Source of the DNA: DATASD01 sp035478835
Lineage (GTDB): Bacteria > Patescibacteriota > Saccharimonadia > Saccharimonadales > UBA4665
Length of the DNA stretch: 64,000 nt
Assembly: GCA_035478835.1 (NCBI GenBank)
Contig: DATIJH010000009.1
Coordinates: 186,001 to 250,000 of the forward strand
Reading direction: 5' to 3'
In this document: positions 49,617-58,151 of the stretch, piece after piece
Position numbering within the stretch: position 1 is the stretch's first letter
How the letters are laid out: each line of letters begins with the position of its first letter
Translations under genes and position numbers: made by a program
Notes under the pieces: generated by a model
Seen by the model: only the letters and a program-made list of their open reading frames with translations
What the model was told of the DNA's origin: nothing
Databases searched by the model: none

Positions 49617-51395
49617 CTATTTTTGCAGCGCGGCGCGCATGGCGGCAACCGCGGGCGTGGGTTTGTCGCCGTCCCATAACAGCGTTTTGCCGTATTGCAG
49701 CTGGCGGTTATCGTCTTGCCAGAGGTCATACTCGTTATCGAAGCCCCATGTCGTATATGACACGCAGGTTCTATCGCTGATGCAGGCGTCGAGCACGGCC
49801 GAGTACTGCGTGGCCTGCACTTGCTGGCCGTCGTCATCGTACACGTCCATTTCACTGATGCGGGCGTTTAAACCGAGCGCGGCGAGCTGCTTAAAGTGTG
49901 CCTTTAGCACGTTCGTATCTATTTTATCGCTAGCCTCGTATTCATGTGCTTGGAAACCGATGCCAGTCAGCGGCGCACCCTGCTGCTTGAGACTGGTAAC
50001 GAGCGCCAGCATGGTGTCCCAACGCGGGCCGTTTTGTTCTAGACCGTACTCGTTAATGTAGAGTGCCGCGTTTGGGTCGGCGGCGTGTGCGGTGCGGAGC
50101 GCCTCGGCAATGTAGCTCTCGCCCATGGCGTGGTAGTAGGTGTGGTCGCGGTAGATGTGGCCGGAGGTTTCATCGAAGGTGTCGTAATCGGCGAGCGGTT
50201 CGTTTACGACGTCCCAGCTGGTGATGCGGCCCTTAAAGTGGCCGACGACGGTGCTGATGTAATTGTCCATGTTTTGCTCGACTGCCTGGCGCGCGGCAAA
50301 CGTATTGGTCGCCATGTTGGTAAGGTATGCCGGATTGGCCTCGCCAAAAATCAAGGCGTGGCCGTTAATATGTGTGATGTCGTTTTGTTTGGCGAGCGCA
50401 ATCAACGCGTCCATCGGCGCAAAATGGTACTGGCCCGGCTGCGGCTCGATGAATTGCCGCTTAAGTGCATTTTCAGGCGTGAACATGCCAAAGTTGCCAA
50501 AGAAGGTTTTTTGGTACGTGGCATCGGAGTAGAGCGGCGCTGGCGCGAGCGCCGTTCCTACCAAAAATCCGGGGCGCTTGGCGGTTGCCAGCGTTTGCAG
50601 GCCTTGCGGGCTGGCGGCCACACGGATGTCGGCGCCGTCGAGCGTCTGGATGCTAGTGCTGCTGCTGAGCTTGGTGGCAGCCAAATGACTGAGCACCCAT
50701 GTGGCACCCGGCTGCTCGCTGTCGGCGCCAAACCAGACCTGCCCGCTGCTAAAAACGCCGTGCTCGGATATCTCGCCAGCGGTTTTGCCGTTCAAGACAA
50801 TTGCGAGCTGGCCGTTTTGCCGCTGCATGGTGAGCTTAAGGTTGTCACCGGGCGTAAAAGTAAATGCTTGTGTGAGTGTGGGCGCCGGATTGGCTAAATC
50901 GTGCGCCGGCGAGCCATCCCACATTGCAACGGCGAGCGTGTGATCGTTGGCAATCGTAAAACGGATGCTCGGGCGCTCCACACGGAACTCGTCGGATACC
51001 AGCGGCACTTGACCGTACAATTGCAGTGCTGCGCCAGGCATGGTTTGCATGGTGGCGCTCACACTAAAATCGCCGGTAACGAGCAAATGCGTACCACCTA
51101 AGTTTATGGGTGGGTTTGGCTGGCCGCCAGTTGCGTTTTGTTCGACAATTTTTTGGTCGGTGTAGGTAACGTGCAGGCCGTCGCTCTGCAACTCGGCGCC
51201 CGGCATGACCCAGTGCTGGTGTAGGATGTCGCCGTTTTCGGCCAGGGCGTGGGCGGTTTGTCTCGGCTCGGCGCTATGCTTATCTGCTAGGTGTAGGCCA
51301 ACAAGCAGCGCCAGAAGCACCAAAATAAACCCAACTATTAATAGGATTTTTCGAATATGTGAACGGCGTTTGGAAGTGGAATTCTGTGCTTTCAT
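49617..51395 (-). CDS. Membrane-anchored GH10 endo-xylanase-like enzyme
   Basis: 592 residues. A basic N-terminus and a TM anchor (about 15-38), then a beta-sandwich, LamG/CBM-like region (about 50-265), then a GH10 barrel (about 275-590). Catalytic acid/base in W-D-V-V-N-E-P-L and nucleophile in R-I-S-E-M-D-V, with the upstream I-N-G-H-A-L and the W-G-F-D substrate motif near the end. GH10 enzymes cleave beta-1,4-xylan or related beta-glycans. Outward display on the cell is implied. It is divergent from the second GT2/deacetylase locus. An endogenous or host glycan may be the target. Confidence 0.9.
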   Translation of the reverse strand: MKAQNSTSKRRSHIRKILLIVGFILVLLALLVGLHLADKHSAEPRQTAHALAENGDILHQHWVMPGAELQSDGLHVTYTDQKIVEQNATGGQPNPPINLGGTHLLVTGDFSVSATMQTMPGAALQLYGQVPLVSDEFRVERPSIRFTIANDHTLAVAMWDGSPAHDLANPAPTLTQAFTFTPGDNLKLTMQRQNGQLAIVLNGKTAGEISEHGVFSSGQVWFGADSEQPGATWVLSHLAATKLSSSTSIQTLDGADIRVAASPQGLQTLATAKRPGFLVGTALAPAPLYSDATYQKTFFGNFGMFTPENALKRQFIEPQPGQYHFAPMDALIALAKQNDITHINGHALIFGEANPAYLTNMATNTFAARQAVEQNMDNYISTVVGHFKGRITSWDVVNEPLADYDTFDETSGHIYRDHTYYHAMGESYIAEALRTAHAADPNAALYINEYGLEQNGPRWDTMLALVTSLKQQGAPLTGIGFQAHEYEASDKIDTNVLKAHFKQLAALGLNARISEMDVYDDDGQQVQATQYSAVLDACISDRTCVSYTTWGFDNEYDLWQDDNRQLQYGKTLLWDGDKPTPAVAAMRAALQK

Positions 51396-51550
51396 ATGCG
51401 GTCGCTCGCCTGCCTCATTGTACGCCCTTTTGCTTAAAAGTGCGCAGCGCGATGATCTGCGCTTTTTATCACAAAACGCTTGTACTTTTGGCGGGCGCGG
51501 CGTACTATCAGGGTAGTTCCTTCATGTTTTAAATTCAGGACTTCTGCCTT

Positions 51551-51754
51551 ATGTCTGCCCCGACCGACTATCTGTCCATACTTACATATACCCGTGATAC
51601 GCAACTTTTTAGTGAGCTTTTTTACTTCTTAACTGCGATTAGTATTTGCATGTGGTGCGCTGTGGCGGCGAGTACGCTAGCGCGCAGTTTTTTGCGGCGT
51701 TTTTACATCCATCAAAGAACCCATCATAAAAAGGACGAGGCGACCGAGTCGTAG
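51551..51754 (+). CDS. Small membrane protein upstream of GT2
   Basis: 67 residues with one TM helix (about 23-45, F-Y-F-L-T-A-I-S-I-C-M-W-C) and a basic, histidine-rich tail (R-R-F-Y-I-H-Q-R-T-H-H-K-K-D). It ends 17 nt before the GT2 gene, on the same strand. Size and position recall accessory subunits of poly-GlcNAc synthases such as PgaD, but the sequence link is not established. An AGGA lies about 12 nt before ATG. Confidence 0.55.
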   Translation: MSAPTDYLSILTYTRDTQLFSELFYFLTAISICMWCAVAASTLARSFLRRFYIHQRTHHKKDEATES

Positions 51755-51771
51755 CGTAAGGGTGTGATGTA

Positions 51772-53052
51772 ATGGATACGCAGAGCGTTTTATTGTTTGT
51801 GTTCGGGGCGGTCAGTACACTGTATATTATCCATTTTGGCATGTACTTGGTGGGCGCTAATTTGTACGATATTTGGCAGTTCCGCCGCCAAAAGGAGCTG
51901 GCACTACATCCGGATGCCGGCGAGCTGCCGCTCGTCTCGGTGCTTGTTGCTGCACACAATGAGGAGCAAGTTATTGTGCGGTGTCTGGATTCGATCCGCG
52001 CCAGCAGTTACAAAAATATCGAGGTTTTTGTGGTGGACGATGCATCGATCGATAAAACATACATGATCGTGCGGCGCTACATCCGCCAGCATCCCGACTT
52101 TCTGTTACGCATTATCCACAAGCGGCGCAACGCCGGCAAAGGCAGCGCGCTTAATACAGCGCTCGAAAAATACGCCCGTGGCGACTTGGTTATGACGCTC
52201 GACGCCGACTCCATACTATTCCGCGAGACCATCAAAAACGCCGTGACCTACTTTCGCGATCCGACCATCGCTGGCGTGGCTGCCAATGTGCAGATTATCG
52301 ACGATTACACGCTGCTCGGCATGCTGCAACGCTTTGAGCACATGATAGGCTACCGCTCCAAAAAGACGTACACGGTTAGCAACTGCGAGTTCGTGGTCGG
52401 CGGCGTGGCCTCGACTTACCGCATGGACGTGCTGCGCGACGTGCAATTTTATGACACCGACACCCTGACCGAAGACATCGGCCTAAGTATGAAAGTTATC
52501 AGTACCGGCAACAAAGCGCGGCGCGTGATTTACGCGGTGGATGTCATGGCCAAAACCGAGGGCGTCGAGACGTTTAAGGCACTCGTCAGACAGCGCTATC
52601 GCTGGAAGTACGGCAGCTTGCAAAACCTCGCCAAATATAGCGCCATCATGTTTAGCCCCGATCGCCGCTACACTGCCAGTCTGGCATTTTACCGCTTGCC
52701 CGTGGCTGTGCTGAGTGAGTTCGTGCTGCTGCTTTCACCGCTCATTTGGGGCTATGTGTTGTATCTGACATTAGCGCACCTCACCCTCAGGCTGGTTATG
52801 GGCGCGTACCTAACCATCTCGATTTACACTTTTGTGACCGTGTGGTTCGACGAGTATTGCCGGTTTAAACAGCGCCTGCACCTAACGCTGTATGTGCCGC
52901 TCGCTTACTTTATTTTTTACGTGATGGATATGGTGCAGTTGATCGCGATTGTGCGCTGCATGTACCACGGCCGTAAAATTTTGAGCGGTAAAAGTGACGG
53001 CAGCGTGTGGGCTTCACCACAACGCACCGGCCAGGAAGTGACGCAGGAATAA
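51772..53052 (+). CDS. Processive family-2 glycosyltransferase (second copy)
   Basis: 426 residues, a close paralogue of the gene at 8283 over its whole length. TM helix (about 6-28), GT-A domain (about 50-305) with V-A-A-H-N-E-E, V-V-D-D-A-S, D-A-D-S, L-T-E-D and Q-R-Y-R-W, then three TM helices (about 315-395). The conserved block G-Y-R-S-K-K and F-V-V-G-G-V-A-S-T-Y-R is almost identical in both copies. AAGGG precedes ATG by about 12 nt. The deacetylase gene starts one base after its stop, so synthesis and deacetylation are coupled, as in the pga/ica systems. Confidence 0.92.
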   Translation: MDTQSVLLFVFGAVSTLYIIHFGMYLVGANLYDIWQFRRQKELALHPDAGELPLVSVLVAAHNEEQVIVRCLDSIRASSYKNIEVFVVDDASIDKTYMIVRRYIRQHPDFLLRIIHKRRNAGKGSALNTALEKYARGDLVMTLDADSILFRETIKNAVTYFRDPTIAGVAANVQIIDDYTLLGMLQRFEHMIGYRSKKTYTVSNCEFVVGGVASTYRMDVLRDVQFYDTDTLTEDIGLSMKVISTGNKARRVIYAVDVMAKTEGVETFKALVRQRYRWKYGSLQNLAKYSAIMFSPDRRYTASLAFYRLPVAVLSEFVLLLSPLIWGYVLYLTLAHLTLRLVMGAYLTISIYTFVTVWFDEYCRFKQRLHLTLYVPLAYFIFYVMDMVQLIAIVRCMYHGRKILSGKSDGSVWASPQRTGQEVTQE

Positions 53053-53053
53053 T

Positions 53054-54817
53054 ATGAAGCGCGTGCGTTTGCGACGGCCTAAAAAGCTGCACAAGCATCC
53101 GTTTGTGGTGATACCGATTTTGATCTGCTTGCTCGTGATCGGCTGGCAAGATTACTTGTATCACCAGCACCATTACAGCGTGGCGGCCGATAATTTGCTC
53201 GTAAATGGTAATTTTATGCAGTTTGACGACGGTGTGCCGACCGGCTGGCAGCTTTCAAGTTCCGGCAGTAATAATTACGCCGCCTCGCAACAGCCCGGCC
53301 ATATACGCGGCAAGTCTTTGCAGATTACGATTGGCACATATGAGAGCGGCGCCGTGGAGCTTCGCAGTCCGGTCGTAAATGTGGCCCCGGGCAAAACGTA
53401 CTTATTTAAAGGCTATTACGATACAAATTCGCCGTTCGACGTGCTGCTGCGCGCTTATTACGCCGATGGCACTAGCCAGTTGCAGCATATGCAAACATAT
53501 CCGGTGACCAACGCTAGCCAGCCATGGTTCACGGCGAGCACTGCATTTCGCGCCGGGCCGAGCTTGCGCGCCGTGCAGATCGTATATAGCTTTAGCCTGA
53601 GTACAACAATAGTGTTAAGCGGCAATTATTTGCAAGAGGAACCGCCCGCTGCCGTAGCAGCCATACCCCTGCCCGCACCCGCGCCGACGGTCGCCAACTT
53701 GGTAGCGAGCGCGCCGGCCACGCAGTGTGCGCCCAAGCCGCCAGCCAATTGGACGCCATACCATATCGGCACAAATCAGCCCGACTTTTCTTATACTTGC
53801 GATTCGGGCGGCGCAATTTTTCATACCCAAATCTCTAATTATCACAGCGGCGAGGCAAAGTGGCAGCACACGCCAGTTGCCGTCAGGGCAGCACGGCGCT
53901 ATTGCATCGGGCTTGATTACCGCAGTGATGCCCCGGTAAACCTGGTTGCAGAATACGCCGCAGCCGATGGCTCACGGGAATTTGCTACGCTCGCTACATT
54001 CAACCCAAGCAACGAATTTACGCACATAAATACCACGGCCGAGCCGCCGTATAACGGCACACTGTTCGTGTCGGCCATTCTACGCAGCGACGGCAATGTG
54101 GACACGCGCAACTACACCTTTACCGATTGCACGCAGCCCGGCCCGGCAACATTCAAGCGGCCGCTCGTTTCGGTGACGTTCGATGATGGCTGGCTATCGA
54201 CGTACCAAAACGGCGCCGATTTGCTGGCGCGCCGCCGTATGAAAGCCACGTATTACCTTAATCCGACGTCGATCGACACACCCGATTTTATGACGACCGC
54301 CGACGTGCAAAAGCTTAAAACTCAAGGCAACGAGCTGGCCTCACACGGCTATCAGCACATTGATATGACTGGTGTGGATGGCAAGGAGCTTGACCGGCAG
54401 TTGAGTGCCTCGAAGGCGTACATCGAGCAGCTCACTGGTCAGACATCGGTAGATTTTGCCCCACCATATGGCACTGTTGACGCACAAGTGCTGCCCGCAA
54501 TCCGGCAATATTATGCCAGTGGCCGCAGCACCGACGATGGCATTAACACGCGCCAAAACTTCAACCGCTACGACCTAAAAGTGTTGTTTGTGGGCGCCAA
54601 CACCACGCCGCAGCAGCTGCAGGAAGCGCTGGACGATGCCCGGCAGTACAACGCCTGGCTCATCGTGGTTTATCACCGGGTGGACAAGGCGGCGAACAAG
54701 GCGCAGAGCTCGGTGACGGCCGCGCAGCTTGCCATGCAACTCGACGCGATCCAAAAGAGCCGCTTGCCCGTGGTGACAGTCGCGCAAGCTATGGCGGAGC
54801 TCGTCCCGCAACTATAA
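53054..54817 (+). CDS. Membrane-anchored polysaccharide deacetylase
   Basis: 587 residues. A basic N-terminus, a TM anchor (about 15-33), two beta-sandwich CBM-like regions (about 50-195, starting L-L-V-N-G-N-F, and about 220-360), then a C-terminal NodB/CE4 domain (about 370-585): V-T-F-D-D-G-W, S-H-G-Y-Q-H, F-A-P-P-Y-G and V-V-Y-H-R. Domain order is the reverse of the 11625 enzyme. Being tethered and coupled to the GT2 just upstream, it probably deacetylates the polymer as it emerges. Substrate inferred. Confidence 0.9.
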   Translation: MKRVRLRRPKKLHKHPFVVIPILICLLVIGWQDYLYHQHHYSVAADNLLVNGNFMQFDDGVPTGWQLSSSGSNNYAASQQPGHIRGKSLQITIGTYESGAVELRSPVVNVAPGKTYLFKGYYDTNSPFDVLLRAYYADGTSQLQHMQTYPVTNASQPWFTASTAFRAGPSLRAVQIVYSFSLSTTIVLSGNYLQEEPPAAVAAIPLPAPAPTVANLVASAPATQCAPKPPANWTPYHIGTNQPDFSYTCDSGGAIFHTQISNYHSGEAKWQHTPVAVRAARRYCIGLDYRSDAPVNLVAEYAAADGSREFATLATFNPSNEFTHINTTAEPPYNGTLFVSAILRSDGNVDTRNYTFTDCTQPGPATFKRPLVSVTFDDGWLSTYQNGADLLARRRMKATYYLNPTSIDTPDFMTTADVQKLKTQGNELASHGYQHIDMTGVDGKELDRQLSASKAYIEQLTGQTSVDFAPPYGTVDAQVLPAIRQYYASGRSTDDGINTRQNFNRYDLKVLFVGANTTPQQLQEALDDARQYNAWLIVVYHRVDKAANKAQSSVTAAQLAMQLDAIQKSRLPVVTVAQAMAELVPQL

Positions 54818-54843
54818 CCAAGCATAAAAATCGATGATTACAG

Positions 54844-54872
54844 ATGACAAAATTGCCGTATTATCGTATTAT
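54844..54872 (+). promoter_or_regulatory. tRNA-Trp promoter
   Basis: ATGACA (54844-54849), a 17-bp spacer and TATTAT (54867-54872), about 50 nt before the tRNA. Confidence 0.5.
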
Positions 54873-54924
54873 GTGAACTGTGCGCCGCGCCCGTGCATTT
54901 AGACACGCTCGCCGGCTCAAACAT

Positions 54925-55000
54925 AGGGGTATAGCTCAGTTGGTAGAGCACTGGTCTCCAAAACCAGGTGTCGTAGGTTCGAGTCCTGCTACCCCTGCCA
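54925..55000 (+). tRNA. trnW: tRNA-Trp (CCA anticodon)
   Basis: A 76-nt cloverleaf with CCA encoded. The acceptor stem AGGGGTA (54925-54931) pairs with TACCCCT (54990-54996), followed by discriminator G and CCA. The anticodon stem CTGGT/ACCAG holds loop CTCCAAA with anticodon CCA. T-arm contains GGTTCGAGTCC. It reads UGG; TGA remains a stop in this genome. Confidence 0.97.
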
Positions 55001-55006
55001 AGACGC

Positions 55007-55078
55007 AATAACAGAGGTCAAGCCTCTAGTCCGAGTCAATTACGGCTCGGATTTTTCTATCGTTGCTCTGTTATTTTT
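55007..55078 (+). terminator. Nested terminator/structured RNA after tRNA-Trp
   Basis: The inner hairpin TCCGAG/CTCGGA (55030-55035, 55046-55051) is followed by TTTTT. An outer perfect 10-bp pair, AATAACAGAG (55007-55016) and CTCTGTTATT (55066-55075), encloses it and is itself followed by T's. A third small hairpin, AGAGG/CCTCT, competes with the outer stem. At least the inner stem is a normal tRNA terminator. Confidence 0.65.
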
Positions 55079-55183
55079 AAGTTCGAGTCCGGTTTGGCCG
55101 TCACAGATGCAACGGTCAAGCTAAACCCCGGCGCTTTGTTGCGTAAGTTGCGCGATAGACGTTTATATTTTATAATGTATAAA

Positions 55184-56182
55184 ATGCGTGAGCATGTTAG
55201 TTTCTTTGTTGAAGAACACCCTATTATTGCGGGTGCAGCGGCGATCGCTCTTGTGGGCGGGCTTGCGGTTGGTGGCCACGAAGTTGTTCGGATGTTTGAT
55301 GAGCCTGCGTGTGCTCCTGTCGATCAACACCTGCTCCATACATTTGAACAGCGCCTGAAACACTCGACTCCCGAGGCGTACGCGAATGAGGCGAATTATC
55401 ATGCCATTACTTTCGACGACGCCAAAACGACTGCTCAAAAGTATGATTTCACTCTTGTTGACCCTGCTACTTACAAGAATGAAATTGCAAGTGCATCTTC
55501 TCCTTCCCAGGCAGCGGACCTGATGACTAATTATATGCGGCAATATGGCCTTAACGGTTCCGTGGACGCCGCATCGCTCGACTTAACTGCCCTTAAAACT
55601 GATGGCGAGCAGCTCGCGACAGCATTGCAATTTATCCCAGTAGAAGTCACGAAAGGCATCGATCCAAAAACGGTACAGATCGGCGTGAATATTGAGGGTG
55701 AAGAAGATGGCTCGAGTTTTGCTGGACAAATCTCAGTCCATCCAGGGCCATCCATCGGCGACCTTAAACTCAAAGGAAATGGTGGTATTGAAAGTACGCT
55801 GCCGCACGAATTGCTGGGCCACGGAATGCAACAAATAAGCTGCAAAGAGGGCTCGGTCAATAACGATCAAGATTTGGCCGCGCAAAATCCCGCTGGCTTT
55901 GGCTACGGTAAACAACCTGCCGGTACTAATAAGAGAACGCTCAATATATACGGAACCGACCATTCATTAACAAATACAACCGAAGATTTTGCGGCGACGG
56001 TTGAAATGACATGGATCGATCTTCACAGTAATATATCCGGTGAAATTTGCGAAGGTCTCAAAACACCCGCGGACCACAAACTAGCAGTTGCCCTGGCAAG
56101 GTCAAACAACTCCAGGACAGGCCAGTTCGGCAGTTATATTATGGATCTTCGTGATATATACTGTGGCGTCGAACCTCAGTAG
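55184..56182 (+). CDS. Hypothetical protein with HELLGHG motif
   Basis: 332 residues from ATG 55184, chosen because TTGCGC-17 bp-TATAAT (55171-55176) ends seven bases upstream; earlier in-frame starts lie within this promoter. An N-terminal TM segment (about 15-33, P-I-I-A-G-A-A-A-I-A-L-V-G-G) exports the rest. L-P-H-E-L-L-G-H-G near residue 210 matches HExxH, and T-E-D-F-A-A-T-V-E about 60 residues later could give the third ligand. Two cysteines (near 220 and 328) could pair. A secreted zinc peptidase is plausible but unproven. It lies in the putative tRNA-linked island. Confidence 0.7.
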   Translation: MREHVSFFVEEHPIIAGAAAIALVGGLAVGGHEVVRMFDEPACAPVDQHLLHTFEQRLKHSTPEAYANEANYHAITFDDAKTTAQKYDFTLVDPATYKNEIASASSPSQAADLMTNYMRQYGLNGSVDAASLDLTALKTDGEQLATALQFIPVEVTKGIDPKTVQIGVNIEGEEDGSSFAGQISVHPGPSIGDLKLKGNGGIESTLPHELLGHGMQQISCKEGSVNNDQDLAAQNPAGFGYGKQPAGTNKRTLNIYGTDHSLTNTTEDFAATVEMTWIDLHSNISGEICEGLKTPADHKLAVALARSNNSRTGQFGSYIMDLRDIYCGVEPQ

Positions 56183-56245
56183 GATGAGAGGGGTATTCAT
56201 TTGCTCTAGACATACGCCATAGCGTATCACAAAACTCCACTCCAA

Positions 56246-56422
56246 TTAATTCGGCTCGTCACCCTCAAGGTCAAGTCTCTTTGCAGAGGCTTCTTGTGCA
56301 GCTTTATCAGCTTTAATTACGTCCGAATCTCTAGTTCCTCGTTGCTCACAAAGCTCTTCATATTTTGCCGTGAGGGCTAGTTCCTCGTCCCGAGCCTCCC
56401 GCCAGCATACTTTACAAATCAC
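56246..56422 (-). CDS. Small hypothetical protein, start uncertain
   Basis: About 58 residues if started at GTG 56422 (TTG 56425 is an alternative); an ATG reading from 56485 would overlap the divergent 56450 gene and its promoter. The N-terminus carries a C-K-V-C pair (V-I-C-K-V-C-W-R-E-A), then a charged helix (E-L-A-L-T-A-K-Y-E-E-L-C-E-Q-R). It is probably a small zinc-binding or coiled protein. Weakly supported. Confidence 0.4.
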   Translation of the reverse strand: MICKVCWREARDEELALTAKYEELCEQRGTRDSDVIKADKAAQEASAKRLDLEGDEPN

Positions 56423-56449
56423 CAACTCATATGTATGATATAGCCTAAT

Positions 56450-57010
56450 ATGAGTGACGTCTTTCGAGAAACTTGGAATTCTCAACGTAGTTTCAGCCCA
56501 AACGCCCCGCTTCCGCGCCGGGTCTTTCTGCCTATACAGACTGCCGGTAAGCTATATTACGATGACGTTCCAGGGATTGCCCGCAAAGGTAGAATCCAAC
56601 GTGACTTTGCTTATGAACTTCAAGAGGCTGGTCAAGAGATGGGGATCGATGCTGCTCCAGAAAAAGTAACTGTATTTAGTAGACTTATAAATGAATTGTT
56701 GGACACGGGCCAGGCGTGTATGTGGAATGCAGTTCCTTACGAACCCGCTACTCCGCGTAGCTTGGTAGGGGATGAAGGACGACTAGCGGCTGCCGGTGCA
56801 AGCATTGGGCATCCCGATAAAATTCAGACTTTGGCAGTAGTCCGCCAACCTTTTGGCGAGAAAATGCTAGACGATTTAATGCCGGATGCTGCGATTATCG
56901 GCATCAAAGATAGCTTGCCGGCGAAAGCGCTTGCGAGCGTGACTGGTGAACTGGCATGTGGTATCGTTGTTTACGATTATCAGATCACTCCTCCCAGCCC
57001 CTTGTCTTAG
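56450..57010 (+). CDS. Hypothetical protein
   Basis: 186 residues, soluble, not recognised. The N-terminal quarter is basic and proline-rich (P-L-P-R-R-V-F-L-P-I); a helical centre follows, and the C-terminal strands have hydrophobic pattern (D-A-A-I-I-G-I-K-D, L-A-C-G-I-V-V-Y-D-Y). There is no Shine-Dalgarno sequence; TATAGC and TATGAT lie 5-10 bases before ATG, in keeping with the leaderless genes nearby. It lies in the low-GC segment after tRNA-Trp. Confidence 0.6.
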   Translation: MSDVFRETWNSQRSFSPNAPLPRRVFLPIQTAGKLYYDDVPGIARKGRIQRDFAYELQEAGQEMGIDAAPEKVTVFSRLINELLDTGQACMWNAVPYEPATPRSLVGDEGRLAAAGASIGHPDKIQTLAVVRQPFGEKMLDDLMPDAAIIGIKDSLPAKALASVTGELACGIVVYDYQITPPSPLS

Positions 57011-57134
57011 TCGCGAAAACACGAGCATCCTCTATAAGTTCAATTCTCGAATCCGCTTTACATCGCGCTCAACATCAGCCGCAAAAGTTCGGTAGTTGTC
57101 CACGGACCCCTGCCAGGTCTTATTCGTATCTGTT

Positions 57135-57158
57135 AATCGCGCTAAAATGCGCGATTTT
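57135..57158 (+). terminator. Terminator-like hairpin
   Basis: AATCGCGC (57135-57142) pairs perfectly with GCGCGATT (57149-57156) around TAAAAT, with a short T-run. It is 125 nt after the 56450 gene. No gene is supported between 57011 and 57251. Confidence 0.6.
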
Positions 57159-57251
57159 CCATTTTTCATCGAGCCTCCTTATCTGTTAAAAAGTTCGAGT
57201 CCTGACACTGGGTCGAACAAACGAGACCAAATTTTGGTATTATTAGCGAAT

Positions 57252-58151
57252 ATGAAAGTCCAAAAAGCATCTCGTGCACCAATCGGCGCGAGCCTGATAG
57301 TACTATCGTCGGTTTTTTACGCCACTTATGGCGTGTGGACGAAGCTCATGGGTAACTTTTTTGGAAGCTTTACGGCCAGCGCCTTACGCTGCACCTTAGT
57401 GCTGATTGGGTTAATCGTTGTTGCCATGGTGCGCCGAGAGCTGCAAAAGATTCATTGGCGGCGTGACCGTAAATGGTTAGCTATGATGGTTGTTTCGTCG
57501 ATTTTCGTATCTGCGCCGCTATATTATGCAGTCTTAAACGCCGGTATCGGCATAAGTTTGGCAATCGCTTATGTCGGAATCGTCATCGGCATGTTTATGT
57601 TCGGACGGTTATTTGAAAACGAGCGGTTTACAAAAGAAAAATTAGTAGCAACGATGCTAGGTATATTCGGCATTGTGCTGGTATTTTCTCCGAGCATTAA
57701 ATTGGGCGGGTGGCTTGCACTTGTCGGGGCGTTAGCGGCCGGACTAGCAACTGCAGCCAACATGGCGACGACTAAAAAAGTGCCCTATAACGGTTCGCAG
57801 TCTGCCATTTTAGTATGGGGTTCTGGTGTGATTGCAAATGTACCGCTGGTTTTCTTGCTTAGCGAACCGCTGCCGTCAATTGGCTGGCACGCTCAATGGG
57901 GTTACCTATTTTTGTTTGCCCTTGCGTCCTTAGTGGCTTCATGGACCTTTATTAAAGGGTTGAAGCTCGTTGAGGCAGGCGCAGCCGGTATTTTAGGCTT
58001 GTTGGAAGTAGTGTTTGGTGTGCTATTTGGTGTCATTTTCTTCCACGAACGGCCTAGTCTTGTAGTTCTAGTTGGAATTACCAGTATTGTTGCCGCTGCG
58101 GCCATACCGTATTTGCAACACTACAATGCTCGAAAAGGCACACTGGATTAA
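57252..58151 (+). CDS. EamA/DMT-family transporter
   Basis: 299 residues with ten TM helices in two EamA repeats (about 8-140 and 150-290). The first repeat begins G-A-S-L-I-V-L-S-S-V-F-Y-A-T-Y-G-V-W-T-K, and the second ends L-G-L-L-E-V-V-F-G-V-L-F-G-V-I-F-F-H-E, the characteristic E-x-x-F-x-x-x-F-x-x-x-x-F-x-E motif. Members export or import amino acids and other small metabolites. ATG 57252 has TATTAT eight bases upstream and fits the family N-terminus; longer readings do not. It is more AT-rich than the core genes. Confidence 0.9.
   Translation: MKVQKASRAPIGASLIVLSSVFYATYGVWTKLMGNFFGSFTASALRCTLVLIGLIVVAMVRRELQKIHWRRDRKWLAMMVVSSIFVSAPLYYAVLNAGIGISLAIAYVGIVIGMFMFGRLFENERFTKEKLVATMLGIFGIVLVFSPSIKLGGWLALVGALAAGLATAANMATTKKVPYNGSQSAILVWGSGVIANVPLVFLLSEPLPSIGWHAQWGYLFLFALASLVASWTFIKGLKLVEAGAAGILGLLEVVFGVLFGVIFFHERPSLVVLVGITSIVAAAAIPYLQHYNARKGTLD

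Larger units (their letters stand above)
55069..57202. other. Putative island bounded by T-arm-like repeats
   Basis: AAGTTCGAGTCC occurs at 55079-55090 and 57191-57202, each preceded at short distance by CTGTTA. GTTCGAGTCCTG (57193-57204) is also identical to the tRNA-Trp T-arm (54977-54988). The segment between is more AT-rich than its flanks and holds only unrecognised genes. No integrase is present. Inferred remnant of integration at the tRNA. Confidence 0.45.
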
